A DNA stretch of 64,000 nt, from assembly GCF_019703515.2 (NCBI RefSeq), contig NC_059347.1:25622501-25686500 (forward strand), given 5' to 3'. This DNA comes from Myxocyprinus asiaticus (lineage: Eukaryota; Chordata; Actinopteri; Cypriniformes; Catostomidae). The notes under the pieces were generated by a model. That model had not been told where the DNA came from. It ran no database searches and saw only the letters and a program-made list of their open reading frames with translations. The translations under genes and the position numbers were made by a program. This document shows, piece after piece, positions 37,211 to 49,318 of the stretch (its first letter is position 1; each line of letters starts with the position of its first letter).

Positions 37211-38606
37211 CAGTTGAAGTCAGAAGTTTACATACACTCCACAGATTTCATATTAGCAAACTGTAGTTTTGGCAAGTTGTTTAGGACATCTACATTGTGC
37301 ATGACACAAGTAATTTGATAAAGACTGTTTCACTTTAAATTGACTATATCACAATTCCAGTGGGTCAGAAGTTTAGAAACAATAAGTTAACTGTGCCTTT
37401 AAGCAGCTTGGAAAATTCCAGAAAATTATATCAAGCCTTTAGGCAATTAGCCAATTAGCTTCTGATAGGCTAATTGGCTAATTGGCGTCAATTGGAGGTG
37501 TACCTGTGGAAGTATTTTAAGGCCTACCTTCAAACTCAGTTCCTCTTTGCTTGACATCATGGGAAAATCAAAAGAAATCAGCCAAGACCTCAGTCTGGCT
37601 CATCCTTGGGAGGAATTTTCAAATAACTGAAGGTACCACATTAATCTGTACAAACAATTGTATGCAAGTATAAACATCATGTGACCACGCAGCCATCGTA
37701 CCACTCAGGAAGGAGATGCATTCTGTCTCCTAGAGATGAATGTATTTTGGTGTGAAAAGTGCAACTCAATCCCAGAATAACAGCAAAGGACCTTGTGAAG
37801 ATGCTGAAGGAAACCGGTAGACAAGAATCTATATCCATAGAAAAACGAGTCCTATATCGACGTAACCTGAAAGGCTGCTCAGCAACGAAGAAACCACTGC
37901 TCCAAAACCGCCATAAAAAAGCCAGACTACAGTTTGCAAGAGCACATAGGGACAAATATCTTACTTTTTGGAGAAATGTCCTCTGGTGTGATGAAACACA
38001 AATTGAACTCTTTGGCCATAATGACCATTGTTATGTTTGGAGGGAAAAAAGGGTGAGGCTTGCAAGCCGAAGAACACCATCCTAACCGTGAAGCATGGGT
38101 GTGGCAGCATTGTGTTGTGGGGGTACTTTTCTGCAGGAGGGACTGGTGCACTTCACAAAATAGATGGCATCACAAAGCCCTGACCTAAATCCGATAGTAA
38201 GTTTGTGGGCAGAACTTAAAAAGCGTGTGCGAGCAAGGAGGCCTAAAACCTGACTCCATTACACCAGTTCTGTCTGGAGCAATGGGCCAAAATTCCAGCA
38301 ACTTATTGTGAGAAGCTTGTGGAACGCTACCCAAAACATTTGACCCATGTTAAACAATTTAAAGGCAATGCTACCAAATACTAACAAAGTGTATGTAAAC
38401 CTCTGACCCACTGGGAATGTGATGAAAGAAATAAAAGCTGAAATAAATCATTCTAAACTATTATCCTGACAATTCACGTTCTTAAAATAAAGTAGTGATC
38501 TTAAATGACCTAAGACAGGGAATGTTTTCTATGATGTGAGGAATTGTGGAATAACTGAGTTTAAATGTATTTGGCTAAGGTGTCTGTAAACTTCTGACTT
38601 CAACGG
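37211..38606 (+). mobile_element. Tc1-family transposon with IR/DR ends, inactivated
   Basis: The element starts CAGTTGAAGTCAGAAG and ends CTTCTGACTTCAACGG. TA target sites flank it at 37209-37210 and 38607-38608. Inner repeats of the same motif occur about 150-200 bp inside each end (ggtcagaagttt near 37366; aacctctgaccc near 38399). This is the inverted-repeat/direct-repeat layout of the fish Tc1 group that includes Sleeping Beauty relatives. Total 1396 bp, shorter than the usual 1.6 kb because the transposase has lost segments. Confidence 0.9.
37559..38395 (+). pseudogene. Broken Tc1-type transposase
   Basis: A DDE transposase of the Tc1/mariner superfamily, which cuts and pastes its element at TA. 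The start at 37559 reads MGKSKEISQDLS, then goes out of frame with stops. An open stretch at 37759-38085 carries the end of the DNA-binding part (LNPRITAKDLVKMLKETG) and the first catalytic Asp in WCDETQIELFG. After another shift (38086-38160) the region that should hold the second catalytic Asp is deleted. PDLNPI (about 38178) then joins on, with the third acidic position in the ELKKR stretch. With deletions and stops, no working enzyme is possible. The element could move only with an enzyme supplied from elsewhere. Confidence 0.85.
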
Positions 38607-38656
38607 TATATAGATCCTAATTGAAATTGTCATGTTCCTAACAGATAAGACTGGAT

Positions 38657-39151
38657 TTAAAGGGGGTCATGACATGAGGAATCAGATTTGCCTTGATCTT
38701 TTGACATCTACATGACCATTGTATTATAAAAACTTACTGTAAGTTTATGAACTCAAATCGTCCTCCTCGCTTCAAAAGAGCTTTTGATTAAACCAAGCTG
38801 CCAAAACGACTCGTTCTCTATTTCCTCCACATTGTGATGTCACTCTTTGGTAGGCATTTGCCTCTTACCTCCACCACAAGAACACATCAATGCCTTCTTT
38901 ACCTCATCACCTCTGTAGCCCCACCCAGTAGCGATGGGCAAGGAGAAAGCTGGTCAGTCAAGAGCAAAGAGCCAATTATAACAGTGGGCATTTTCTGTCA
39001 AGTCTTAAAGGAGCAGCAGCACCAAAACCAAGAGTTTCTGACAGAGGGTTAGAATGAGGGTGGAAAAGGATCATGTTTTACAAATATATGACTTTTTTTT
39101 GTGCAATAAACTTTACTAATATAACAAGTGAACCTCAAGGAATCCCTTTAA
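38657..39151. mobile_element. TTAA-flanked miniature element of a second family
   Basis: It begins TTAAAGGGGGTCATGACATG and ends acctcaaggaatccctttaa, inverted at the outer 8-10 bp, with TTAA at both borders. The interior (495 bp) differs from the 'agttcaccc' family. No transposase. Confidence 0.6.
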
Positions 39152-41459
39152 GAGTTAGGATGTTTTTGAAAAACAGTCCTAGGACTGGGTCTCAACACTG
39201 ACAGGCATTATTATCTTTTTTGAGTTTCCAAAGCAGTCTGACACAGCAATATTGACTCAACCAATGGCGTGAGTTTGGGACATGACTCTCTGTTTGTTTA
39301 ACTAATCACAGATTGGGGAAATGTTCAGGAAACCTGTTTGAAAACCGTTATTGATTTTGCAGAAATAATCGTGGCAGAGAAAATACATAATTTTAAAACA
39401 TTTAACTGTAGAAAATATATTTCTGAAAGAGTTATCTGCGCTGTGGAATGATTAAAGGCTTTTCAGAATATGAGAGAATTCAGCATGGAATTTGTTGTGC
39501 TGAATTCTCTTAAATATGTGATGGATGTTTTTAAGATTTTTTTCTTTTATTTTTTTACCTAGAAGTGGCCAAATTCTTCTTACTCAAAATAAAAAAGCCA
39601 CAATGCACAGCAGTGCATTCAGACATTAGCTAGTGGCAAACCACAGCAGACATTGTTCAGATATGAGTTTATGTGTTTGTGTAGGTGGCTGAGTGGGTTG
39701 ATGGTTTCAGATAAATAAGAGAATCCGATAGCTTCTTTCCTCTGATGGTTTGTACAGCAGGGTCAGACTCAGACTGGAAGAGCTTGGAAATGCTAGCTTT
39801 CTGAAATTAAAAACTGAAGAGCCTCAAACCACAAAAAAGATAAATAATTGTATGCCGTATGATGAACATATTTTTTTTTTTCTCATAATGCAGTGTAATC
39901 CTCATGCTAATTCTAAAGCAGCCATTGTTTTTATAGTCTTTACTCTTATTATTATTATTGGAGTTTAGTGTAATTACGGAGATGCCATCTTTAAAGAATT
40001 AACCGTGTGCAGTGGCGCAACTGTGCAACTCTGACAGAGTTACTGAAAAAAGTTATAGCAGGGTATCTTTCATTTTCATTAAGACACTTTAAACTGATTG
40101 ATTGACATTGATTGTTTTTCAGTGTGAGTGTTAGAGACAGGAGGTACAGATTATATATTATCACATTACATTACATTCAGATTAACAAAAATGTTGTGTT
40201 ACTGCTAGATTTTGAATAGGTTGTGCATAATAATATGATCATGTGAAGTCTAGGCCTATTTAAATGGTGTTCATTGTTTTTCAACGGGTTTTCAGTATGG
40301 CACACTTGGTTTTACTGGAAGATCTTGCACGGCTTTAGAGAGCGTACGAATACGTTCTGGCAAATGGCTGTTTAGGTGAAGTTGTGTGGAAAGCCTTTAG
40401 TTTGACATGATTTAGAAGTGTATTATGCTAATAACCCTCCCTCACTTGGAAAAATCCAGGTTCATCAACATTAGAATCAGAGTAAGAAGTGAATAAGACC
40501 CAATGTCTACAGAATCACCATGGAAAATTATGTTGACATAAATCATAATATTGGCTCTGTCTAATTTATGGTGTGTTTACAAATTCTCTCAAAATTCTTT
40601 CAAAGTTTCTCAATTTTTGTTTATCTATCATTGCCATTTTATAGTATTTACATCCATTTATTGACCAATTAATATGGAGTGATCTTATTAAACTGTAATA
40701 TGATCCAACAGTAATTCCAGTTTGTTTGGACCAGCCGCCAGGCTAAATCTAAAGCCAATTTGGGTATTTACAGATGTTAAATAATTATTCAAAAGCATGT
40801 TCCATGTTGCCACCTGGCTTCTTTCTGAGTTTCCCCAAAACCTTCAAAAGCTCTGAACTATCACCTGCTTTTAGATGCAATTGTAATGTGAACATACTAC
40901 CTCACAATGTACATATCTGCTGTCTTCAGCTGATGAAAAATCTCTGCCTGAGTGTGTGCGTGTGTGTTTGTGTGGATTCATGTGTTTTGAGTGAATGCTG
41001 TCATTTGATCTCCACCTTACTCATTGATTGAAAACATGTGAGCACCTTGCTCATGGCAGCTTACCATTAGAATCCACATTTCTTTGCCCTTCCAAGTGCA
41101 CTCCCCTTAAAATCAACAAAGCACACTTTCTCATAACCTTGCACATGTTTTGACTCAAAATTTGCACTGCTCCTTTGCACAAACTGTGAAATGGTTTAGG
41201 CCATGCAGTATCACATGCCTGTTGGTACTGGCCTGTGGTAGTCGCTGTGGGTGGTTAAGAGGTGGAGAAAGAGTTGGCGAGATTCCTCGCTGTATCTGTG
41301 ACATCAATCACCCTGGCATTCAGTCCAGCAAAGGAAGGAGGAGACATCAACAGCTACATGTGTGCCAGGCTGTCCTTATAGACCTGGCCAAAAATGGATT
41401 TAATGGGTAGAGTTGGGAGGGGGGTTAGAAGGTTCTGAAGTATTTATTACAGATAGGTG
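39152..41459. other. Non-coding DNA
   Basis: I recognise no gene, RNA or bounded mobile element. Short open frames (up to 86 codons) lack motifs. Confidence 0.45.
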
Positions 41460-42121
41460 ACCTAGATGATTCCGAACTAGGGGTACGCACACCTTAGGGG
41501 GTACTTAAAGGTGCTGTAAACGATTTTAGCCATTCTGGAACTTCCACCAGACTAGCCTTTGAATTAGTCACGCCACCTCTTTCCAAAACCCAGCACTCCA
41601 AAGACACACGCACACACATAGACACACTACAGCAGTGTTCCCCAATTAGTTTTCACCAAGGGCCAAATTCTGTCAACAATACAAAGCCAAGGGCCCTTTT
41701 CCACGTACAGTTCTGTGTGTGAAATATGAATGTGCCCCCATCCTGATTTCTTCTGTTTTTGTGCATATCTTATACTAAATTGTTTCATAAATTCAAACAA
41801 AATCTAACATAAAACAAAGGCAATCTGGGCAAACACAAAATACAGTTTTTAAATGATAATGTTATTTATTGAAGCTAAAAAAGTTATTCAATACCAACTA
41901 GGCCTGTGTGAAAAATAATTTGTCATTTGTTACTAAATCCCCAAATCTATGAAACTGCATTCATAATGGGGTTCACCCAGACCTGATTACTGCCGGCCCT
42001 GTTCAATCAAATCAAGACCTAAATAGAACTTTTTTCAGCAGCATGAATTTGGCTAAAAGGTCTCACCCAGCAGAACACTATGCCAAGGTCTAACTGTTAA
42101 GTATTTGTTAAAGGTATCTGC

Positions 42122-42124
<3 letters not shown>

Positions 42125-42178
<54 letters not shown>
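42125..42178. repeat. TA microsatellite
   Basis: About 27 TA units inside the inner hAT element. Confidence 0.95.
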
Positions 42179-42181
<3 letters not shown>

Positions 42182-42188
42182 ATTCAGC

Positions 42189-42513
42189 CTTATTCACAGC
42201 AGTGCCATATTTAATTTTTGATGAGAATGACAACGAGGCTGTGAGAAATAGACGTACAGTCTCTTCAATGAACAGTATTGCAGTATAAAGTGTTTTTGGA
42301 TCATTCCGCAGACAAAACATTGAAAAAATATATTTTCAAGAACACTCAGTAGACAACAAACTCCAGACAACATGAGCTGTGGAAAATCAGATGGGATCTT
42401 GGAGCTTTTTACAGATTTATACCATGTGTACCATTGAAGAGATGGTAAGTCTATCCCTCACAGCCTCGTTGTCATTCCCATTAAATATCAAACATGGCGC
42501 TACTGTGAATAAG
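42189..42513. mobile_element. Foldback segment with 82-bp arms
   Basis: The arms 42189-42270 and 42432-42513 are inverted copies at roughly 80-85% identity. Shared blocks include cttattcacag and gacaacgaggctgtgag. A 161-bp unrelated loop lies between. This looks like an insertion of a small palindromic element, older or independent of the hAT carrying it. Confidence 0.7.
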
Positions 42514-42719
42514 GTCTGATTGCATCACGTCTTGCTGGAAAACAAGTGACTAAAGAGAAGGGTCACAATATAGGCTACATACTTTAGGCTACATGCATTC
42601 ATAATTAATTCATTTAGAGTTTTAATGTTGTATTATAATGCACAATAAAATTAAAAAAAAGAAGGAACAAAAGTAAAAAACATGTCCAGAGACATCCAAG
42701 TAGCCTCAGTGGTTTTGTA

Positions 42720-42753
42720 TTTACCTGCTAATTAATTACTTTTTTTTTTTCTT

Positions 42754-42792
<39 letters not shown>
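42720..42792. repeat. T-rich tract
   Basis: Two T runs interrupted by a CTTTC. It precedes a remnant that resembles a hAT right end (gaacctgcagataccctg at 42866-42883). Confidence 0.85.
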
Positions 42793-42794
<2 letters not shown>

Positions 42795-42884
42795 GAAAGT
42801 GGTCTTACATTTTTCTTTTATTTGGCCTTAAAAGGTCTTAAAAAGTCTTAAATTTAATTCCTTTGAACCTGCAGATACCCTGCT

Positions 42885-43545
42885 ACACTATCAGAAAGAC
42901 ACTGGGCAAAAATGACATCCATGGAAGAGTAGTGAGGCGAAAACCACTGCTAACACAGAAGAACATTAAGGCTTGTCTGAAATTTGCCAAAACACACCTT
43001 GATGCTCCTAAAACTTTTTGGGAGAATGTTCTATGGACTGATGAATCAAAAGTGGAACTGTTTGGAAGACAGTTGTCCCGTTACATCTGGCATAAATCGA
43101 ACACAGAATTCCACAAAAAGATCATCATACCTATGGTCAAGCATGGTGGTGGTAGTGTGATGGTGTGGGGATTCTTTGCTGCTTCAGGGCCAGGGCGATT
43201 GCAATAATTGAGGGAAACATGAATTCTGCTCTCTACCTAAAAATCCTAAAGGATAGCGTCTGGTTATCAGTCCATGAGTTGAAGCTCAAGCGCAACTGGA
43301 TTATGTAGCAAGACAATGATCCAAAGCATAGGAGTAAATCCACCTCTGAATGGTTTGAAAGAAGCTAAATTAAAGTTTTGGAGTGGCCTAGTCAAAATCC
43401 TGACTTGAACCCAATTGAAATGCTATGGCAGGAACTTAAACGGGCAGGTCATGCTCGAAAATCCTCCAATGTGACTGAACTAAAGCAGTTCTGCAAAGAA
43501 GAGTGGGCCAAAATTCCACCACAGCGTTGTGAAAGTAGTTAGCTT
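42885..43545 (+). pseudogene. Tc1-type transposase fragment without terminal repeats
   Basis: From about 42885 the plus strand encodes the middle and C-terminal part of a Tc1 transposase. The first 110 residues are open, with GRVVRRKPLL, the first catalytic Asp in NVLWTDESKVELFG, and VKHGGGSVMVWG. After 43207 the frame is lost at a stop and shifts. The later core is still recognisable: the QDNDPKHRSKS block (second Asp, about 43310), [15 protein letters not shown] (third acidic residue, about 43400), ending [13 protein letters not shown]. No inverted ends are present, so only the body survives. It has all three catalytic positions, unlike the copy at 37559, but has stops. Confidence 0.85.
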
Positions 43546-43995
43546 TGGGAGTCCGTTTGGAGTATACTCGTATGAAAATACATGTGCAAATATAAATAGG
43601 ATGTATATTTATGCAACAGCGCTCTTTACTCATCACACTCGCATAAAAACACAGATTATATACTGCTCAGAATGCATCAACAACACCATGGAAAGAATAT
43701 AATGAAACAGTTATGCCAAATTAGGTAAATAAATGCTTTAACAGCGTTCAGTTATTCTATAGCATTGACAGCTGAAGAGTGCGGGCAGGACACTGGCATA
43801 AATGTTTGTAGAACAGCAACAGTGCCAACTACTGTACAGGGGGTGAAATTGTTTTTCGTTTGTATTTTTTATGGACTGTGTGTAAAGACCTTTCGTCTGA
43901 GGTTCGTCTTGCGGGCCGTCTATTGAGGAACCCTGCACTACAGACTGTTGTGTTGATACATAAGATAAAACAGGCTGAGAAGCACTGACCTAGAT

Positions 43996-46408
43996 GACAA
44001 GGTTATACTTTTCCTTGTTAAAACGCACAGAAGAAATATATGAGCCACACAAGAGCTCTGAATGCTGTATGAGTTACATTTCGTAAGACAAGTCTATGAA
44101 TAATGTTAATTTTTAACTCACATCTTCATCTGTGGACACTCTTATTCTCTCAGCTCTGTCATGTAATGCAGAACTGATGGGCTTTCTTTTTCTTTCACCT
44201 GCAGTTTGGGCTCGATTATCACAATTCATGCTGCCTTTTACTTGGCTTTTTGTCCAGGTTCATTTCTGTCAGGCATTATTGAAAACATCGATTGACATGG
44301 TACACATGTAATTTACAGGAGCCTTGCTGTGGCATCTCTTCCCATTACTAATTCAACAATATAAGCTGTAAACATTGTTAAGGAGGACAAGCTAAAGTAA
44401 TAAGTCATTAATGTCCCTGTGAACTGGCTTTACAAGCACAGTTTTTCTTCTTGTTTTGATGCATTTCCTATTGAAACAGGACATTTGAGTGATATAAAAA
44501 TGTTTTAAAAAAAAAAAATGGGATTTAGTTATGTCACAGCCATGAACCATGATTTGCTGGTAACTTGTCTGTTTCTGATGTTATTAAAAAGAGGGAGATT
44601 CTCATTGCAGAGAGTATTTCACTAAATATTGTGTAGTACATCATGGATCAGCAATATATTTGGTCTGTATTATCCGATAAGAGACTAAAGTTCTAAATGT
44701 CCATACAGTATCTGCTAAAAGTGAAACATATACAGTCTATATGTTAGTGTACTGCTTAATGTTGACAAATTTCACCTTTAATATATTTATTATATGATGT
44801 AGATGACCTGAAAGCTCTAATGGCCTCTAATTTCTCTAATACCCATTACAGTTAATTCTTCTGTTTTCCATTTCTGAAGTCAAGTAGGTTTAAAGTGGGA
44901 GCCCAGTAGCTGCAGTTGGCTGCTTTCTATCTTTGCCCTTCTTTGGTGGATTCATAGTCTTTTATCATCTCAATCATTATCATGACAGCCAGTTCCATTC
45001 AAACAGAGCCTGAAGGTATTCCTCTGCAAGATTCACGCTCACTTTACCTGAAGTATATGTAAAAAATAAATTGACTCATCTTTAGCAAACCCTCTTTAGT
45101 GACCTGAAACATTTGACTCTTATTGTCAGTCTGACAGTATTGGAACAGTGTTTGCAATTGTTATACTGTAGCATTTGCCTGAGCATCTGACTTACAATTA
45201 AACTACCTGTAAGTGTCATAATTGCAATATATGAACTTTCTTTTAAGTTACTGTTGTTTGACAGTGTCTGCTTATAACAAATGTAAAAGTATATATATTT
45301 TATATACATGTAAAAGGCTATATTTATACCCACAATTTGTGACAAATATGGGCTTTTCAGTGCTTTTTGATTACGATACTGATACCCTGAAAGCAGGGTG
45401 GCCAATATAATGGCAATATGTTACAATTTAATAATAGCAAATGAGGCATACATAAAATTGTGGAAATAAAAAAAAAAAAAAAAAATCATCAAATAAAAAA
45501 ATACACTATTTGCACAATTATCAACTGCTGCTAAAAATGTACAAATATTAGCCCACTAATCAGCCTGGCTGATGTATCGGTACATCACTACCCATTTAAA
45601 TGTATGTATTGAATAGCCTACATGTGGCATTTACGTTTACCAACCACACTGAATCGGTCACTAGGGAAAAAAATTGCTTAGTGTTTTTCTTTTTTTCCTA
45701 AAGATTCCCAAGAAATTCCAAAAAGGATCGTTTAGGTTTCTATGGAAACTTTTGTATGAAATTGATAATGGGGACTCTGTCATAACATAATTGAGTTAAA
45801 TTATAGATCTCTCAACAGAAATTTGAAAGAGAAGAAAAGAAAGTGAAAGAAGTCTTCACAGTTTAGTAAAGTTATGACAAGGATGACTTGACTTGACAGT
45901 GTAATTCACCTTGGGCATATGTGTGGAACGTGGTAAGATTTTGGTGAAGACATTGCAAGTTTACACCTTGATTAGAGATGTCTGTCTTCTCAACCATATT
46001 CAGAATGTATTCTGAATGTCATAACTTGTATTTAATGGGAAATGTACAAATTTATAGCACAAATAAAGTTTTTGAATATGTTTGCTTGTGCCCTTTGAAT
46101 AGTATTCCCTTTTCCAAGGCAGTGGTCTCTATCAGTTAATTTATTTTTATTTTTATTTTTATTTTATTTTTTTCTCCAATTTTCTTCCTGAAGTCAACTT
46201 TCCAATTGTTTACAAACTGTTTCCATCATGTCTAAAATCTACACATCATCAGAACTGGTCCCTGTCTCTTCATTTTTAAGAAACAAGCCATGCTACATGC
46301 TGCAAAATTAAAATGACCTTGAATACTGCTCACTTTCAGCATCTCTTTATTATTTATTTATTTATTGACAGGCATCTCATATCCATGAATCTGGTAGTAT
46401 CTAAAGTA
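43996..46408. other. Non-coding DNA
   Basis: I see no gene. A fragment at about 45460-45590 has a long A run and ends gtatcggtacatcacta, the probable remnant of a hAT family related to 32514-33699. TTTTA simple sequence lies at 46138-46170. Confidence 0.45.
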
Positions 46409-46665
46409 CACTACATGGCCAAAACTACATGGACATCCCCATCTAATTAAAGGACTCGGTTACTTCAGCTACACCCATTGTTTGCAGGTGCATAAAATAA
46501 ACAGCCATGCAATATCCCTTTTTTGTTATGGCATTACAATGCCCCTGTGTACAAAGTGAGTTCCTTAAAGAAATGGTTTACTGAGTCTGGCATAAAATAA
46601 ATTGACTGGCTTGCTCTCAGTCCAGACCTGAACCCCAATGAACACCTTTGGGCGTAGAGCGTGTG
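46409..46665 (+). mobile_element. Small Tc1-like relic
   Basis: The left end, cactacatggccaaaact after TA at 46407-46408, is typical of another fish Tc1/mariner family. The later segment at about 46619-46650 translates as SPDLNPNEHLW, the motif around the third acidic residue of Tc1 transposases. Everything between is deleted or decayed. A right terminal repeat is not evident. Confidence 0.65.
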
Positions 46666-48172
46666 TAAGGCTGGAACGGCTTAGCCTCCACATGGCCATG
46701 GACACGATGTGTGCATTTATGCATATAGATATCGATAAAGAACTCTGAGATAGTGCTGCTCATAATGGCTGGATCAGTTTCCCCATCCCAAATCCAAACT
46801 TTAATTTACTTGTGATAAGGTAAAAGTTGAATCTTGATCAGTGTCTGGTGGTAAATTCATGTTGCATCATAGTGTGCATGTGTCTGAAATTTGTAGGGCT
46901 GGATATTGATATGTCCCAATTTGTTTCCTATTAAAAAGCTCTCGATTCAGTTCTAATTTAGATTAGATTCCAGTTCATATGGGAATATTTCAGATAAAAT
47001 ATTCATTTTGTTTTCACATGAAATAAATTCTCCCCTATCTAATACTGTTAATTATACAGGGGACCCACTGACTAGATACGTTATGAAAATATGAATTTTA
47101 AAAATTTGATCACTAGTTTTTAATCATATTGGTCAAATGTTACCTCTTTATATTTTAAAAATGACCTGACTCTATTCCGACAGTGTACAATTAAAACATT
47201 TACACCTTTTTACGTTGTGTTTAGAAGAGGTCCTTCTATTGACTGGCCCTTGTGGGGATGAAAGCACCACACTGGGTGGGTTGATGAACAAGCTTTCTCA
47301 GACAAAGTCTTTGGAAGAAACAAGAGAAACCCTCATATCCCCTCAGGGGACATGTGGGATGTACCAAATCGGATCTTCATATGAGGATTCTCATATGGAA
47401 TGGGTGTTTTAACTCAAATTAGTGGTGGTGGGTGAAGCCACCTACCTCACATCAGCAGAGGCCAGCTGAGGTTGTGAAGTGGGAGTGAACGGCATCTTTG
47501 CAGGTTCCTCGTGTCTTGCTCTTTAATCTTTGTCCATTACAAAGCTTCACAATTTCAATGAAGCCATCATTGTCTCAAATCATGTTTCATCTCCTTGTTT
47601 TGAGTCCTGTCGCTTGCTGATCTTGTTGATGCATACAAATCCACAGACAGGAGACCCTTCGAAAGAACAGGCCCTCAGGGGTCCTCTTTTACCGAGAGCC
47701 CTTTTTCTTCAAAGGCCCACGCTCTGGCTTCTCTCCCAGGGATCAGCTCTCCTGACAGTGACGGAGCCTTTCAGCGCTAAATGCCTAGCCTTTCCCCATC
47801 TGTGCTAGCTGCTATGGGTCTCACTTTGGTAATTAGCATCTTGCTCTCTTATTCTCTCTCTCTCTTTTTTTTTTTGTTTTTGTTTAGTCTTTGCTCTCTG
47901 AGCTCTCTCTCTCCTGGTGTCGGCTTGTTACAATTCCAGTTACCTCAAACACAGACGTCTTGCAGTGTGAGTGTGTTTTTTCATTCTCTGTCTTTTAGGC
48001 CACCAGGAGCAAATTCCCCCCGGTCATTATATCCAATTAGCAAGAGTATTTTTATTTATTTTTTTCTCTCTTAGAATCTCTCACTTCCTCTCAACACAGT
48101 GTGATAGACGGGAATTCAGGCTGCATGCTTCTTTGATGAGAACATATCAAGCTCTAGTCTATCGATGAGTAT
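46666..48172. other. Non-coding DNA
   Basis: I recognise no gene. A pyrimidine-rich CT/T tract lies at 47845-47890. The 92-97-codon plus-strand frames at 47530-48074 are not supported by any motif. Confidence 0.4.
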
Positions 48173-48422
48173 TTAAAGGGTTGGTTCACCCAAAAATTTA
48201 AATTCTGTTGTAATTTCCTCACCCTCATGTCATACCAAACTTACTTGACTTTCTTTCTTCCATGAAACATAAAAGGAGAAATTCTGAAGAATGACTAAGG
48301 CTAACATTCTGTCTTATATTTTGTATTCCACGGTAGAAAGAAAATCATACAGGTTTAGAACAAAATGAGGGTGAGTAAAAGATGACAGAATTTCCATTGT
48401 TGGGGGTTAACTATCCCTATAG
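48173..48422. mobile_element. TTAA-type miniature element, 250 bp
   Basis: It begins TTAAAGGGTTGGTTCACCC and ends gagggtgagtaaaag...ttaactatccctatagg, inverted ends of the 'agttcaccc' family. The right TTAA is mutated. Confidence 0.7.
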
Positions 48423-48837
48423 GTGCTTCTGTTTTGTAAAGCATACATTATAAAAAAGTTTACTTTTTTTTTTGTTCCAATGATTCTTTACACTATTTTG
48501 ACATTCTATTGATTCTCTATGGGTCTGCTGAGATTTGTGTGATGTTTGTTTCAAGAACATTCTACTATTTGCAGTGACCATCAATAATTTTATTTTTTTT
48601 ATCAGTAGTTTCAATGTCTTATGCAATCACTGCTTATACAGCCTTGTCAAAAGTTTGCAACCATATTGTTTTGTTTAAAAAATTACGAAAATGTGTGAGT
48701 GTCAGCTTACAATAGATTAATTATTTATAAAAAAAAAAGAATGAAAAAAATATATATATACATAATAAACTGCTGTACTTGACACTTAATTTAACATGAC
48801 TCATACATGTTAATAGTACAGACTTTCAGGGGTTTGT

Positions 48838-49318
48838 TAATACCATAATGAAAATTATGTTATAATTTACTTACCTTCATGTTTTTATGAACACCTTTGA
48901 TTTTCTGTTTCCATGCAGTACAAATGAAATTTAGCAGAATGTTTGAGCTACTCTCTTCCATGCAATGAAAGTGAATGGGGATTGGGGCTGTCAAACTCAG
49001 GACAAGAAAGCATCATAAAAGCCTCATAAAGCCTTATACCTGTGAGTCCATATGGATATTTTTGCTTTATTGCAAACCTTCTGATGCCATGCAATATTGA
49101 AGATCACCTGAAATAACTGATAATCTTGCTTGACACTCAAGGTCAGCGTTCACTTTTACTGTATGAAAAAGTGCAGTTTGGACATCCTGCCATAAATAAT
49201 TTATTGTGTGTTCCACTGAAGAAAGAAAGTCATACATGTTTCGAAAGACATGGGTGTGAGTAATTAATCAAATTGTATTTATTTTTTTATATATATTTTG
49301 GGTGAACATTTAGTTAAA
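48838..49318. mobile_element. Decayed TTAA-type miniature element
   Basis: The left part has aatttacttaccttcatg and the right part gtgtgagtaattaat followed by ttttgggtgaacatttagtt. The spacing and order match the 'agttcaccc' family, with many substitutions. Confidence 0.5.

Larger units (their letters stand above)
41633..43935. mobile_element. Inner hAT element, 2.3 kb, carrying further insertions
   Basis: Ends are CAGTGTTCCCCAATTAG and the inverse of CAGGGTTCCTCAATAGACG. They are flanked by an exact 8-bp duplication, CACTACAG, at 41625-41632 and 43936-43943. The 'ccaagggcca' and 'gcgggccgtc' subterminal blocks are characteristic of a common fish hAT family. No hAT transposase is recognisable. 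The interior holds a TA microsatellite, a foldback segment and a Tc1 transposase fragment. Confidence 0.85.
41468..43987. mobile_element. Outer hAT miniature, split by later insertions
   Basis: An exact 8-bp duplication, ACCTAGAT, lies at 41460-41467 and 43988-43995. The right end reads ggctgagaagcactg, whose inverse CAGTGCTTCTCAGCC is a typical hAT terminus. The left end is decayed (GATTCCGAACTAGGGG). Own sequence is only about 165 bp on the left and 44 bp on the right; the rest is later insertion. The left part includes another common fish repeat (aaaggtgctgtaaacgattt). Confidence 0.7.
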
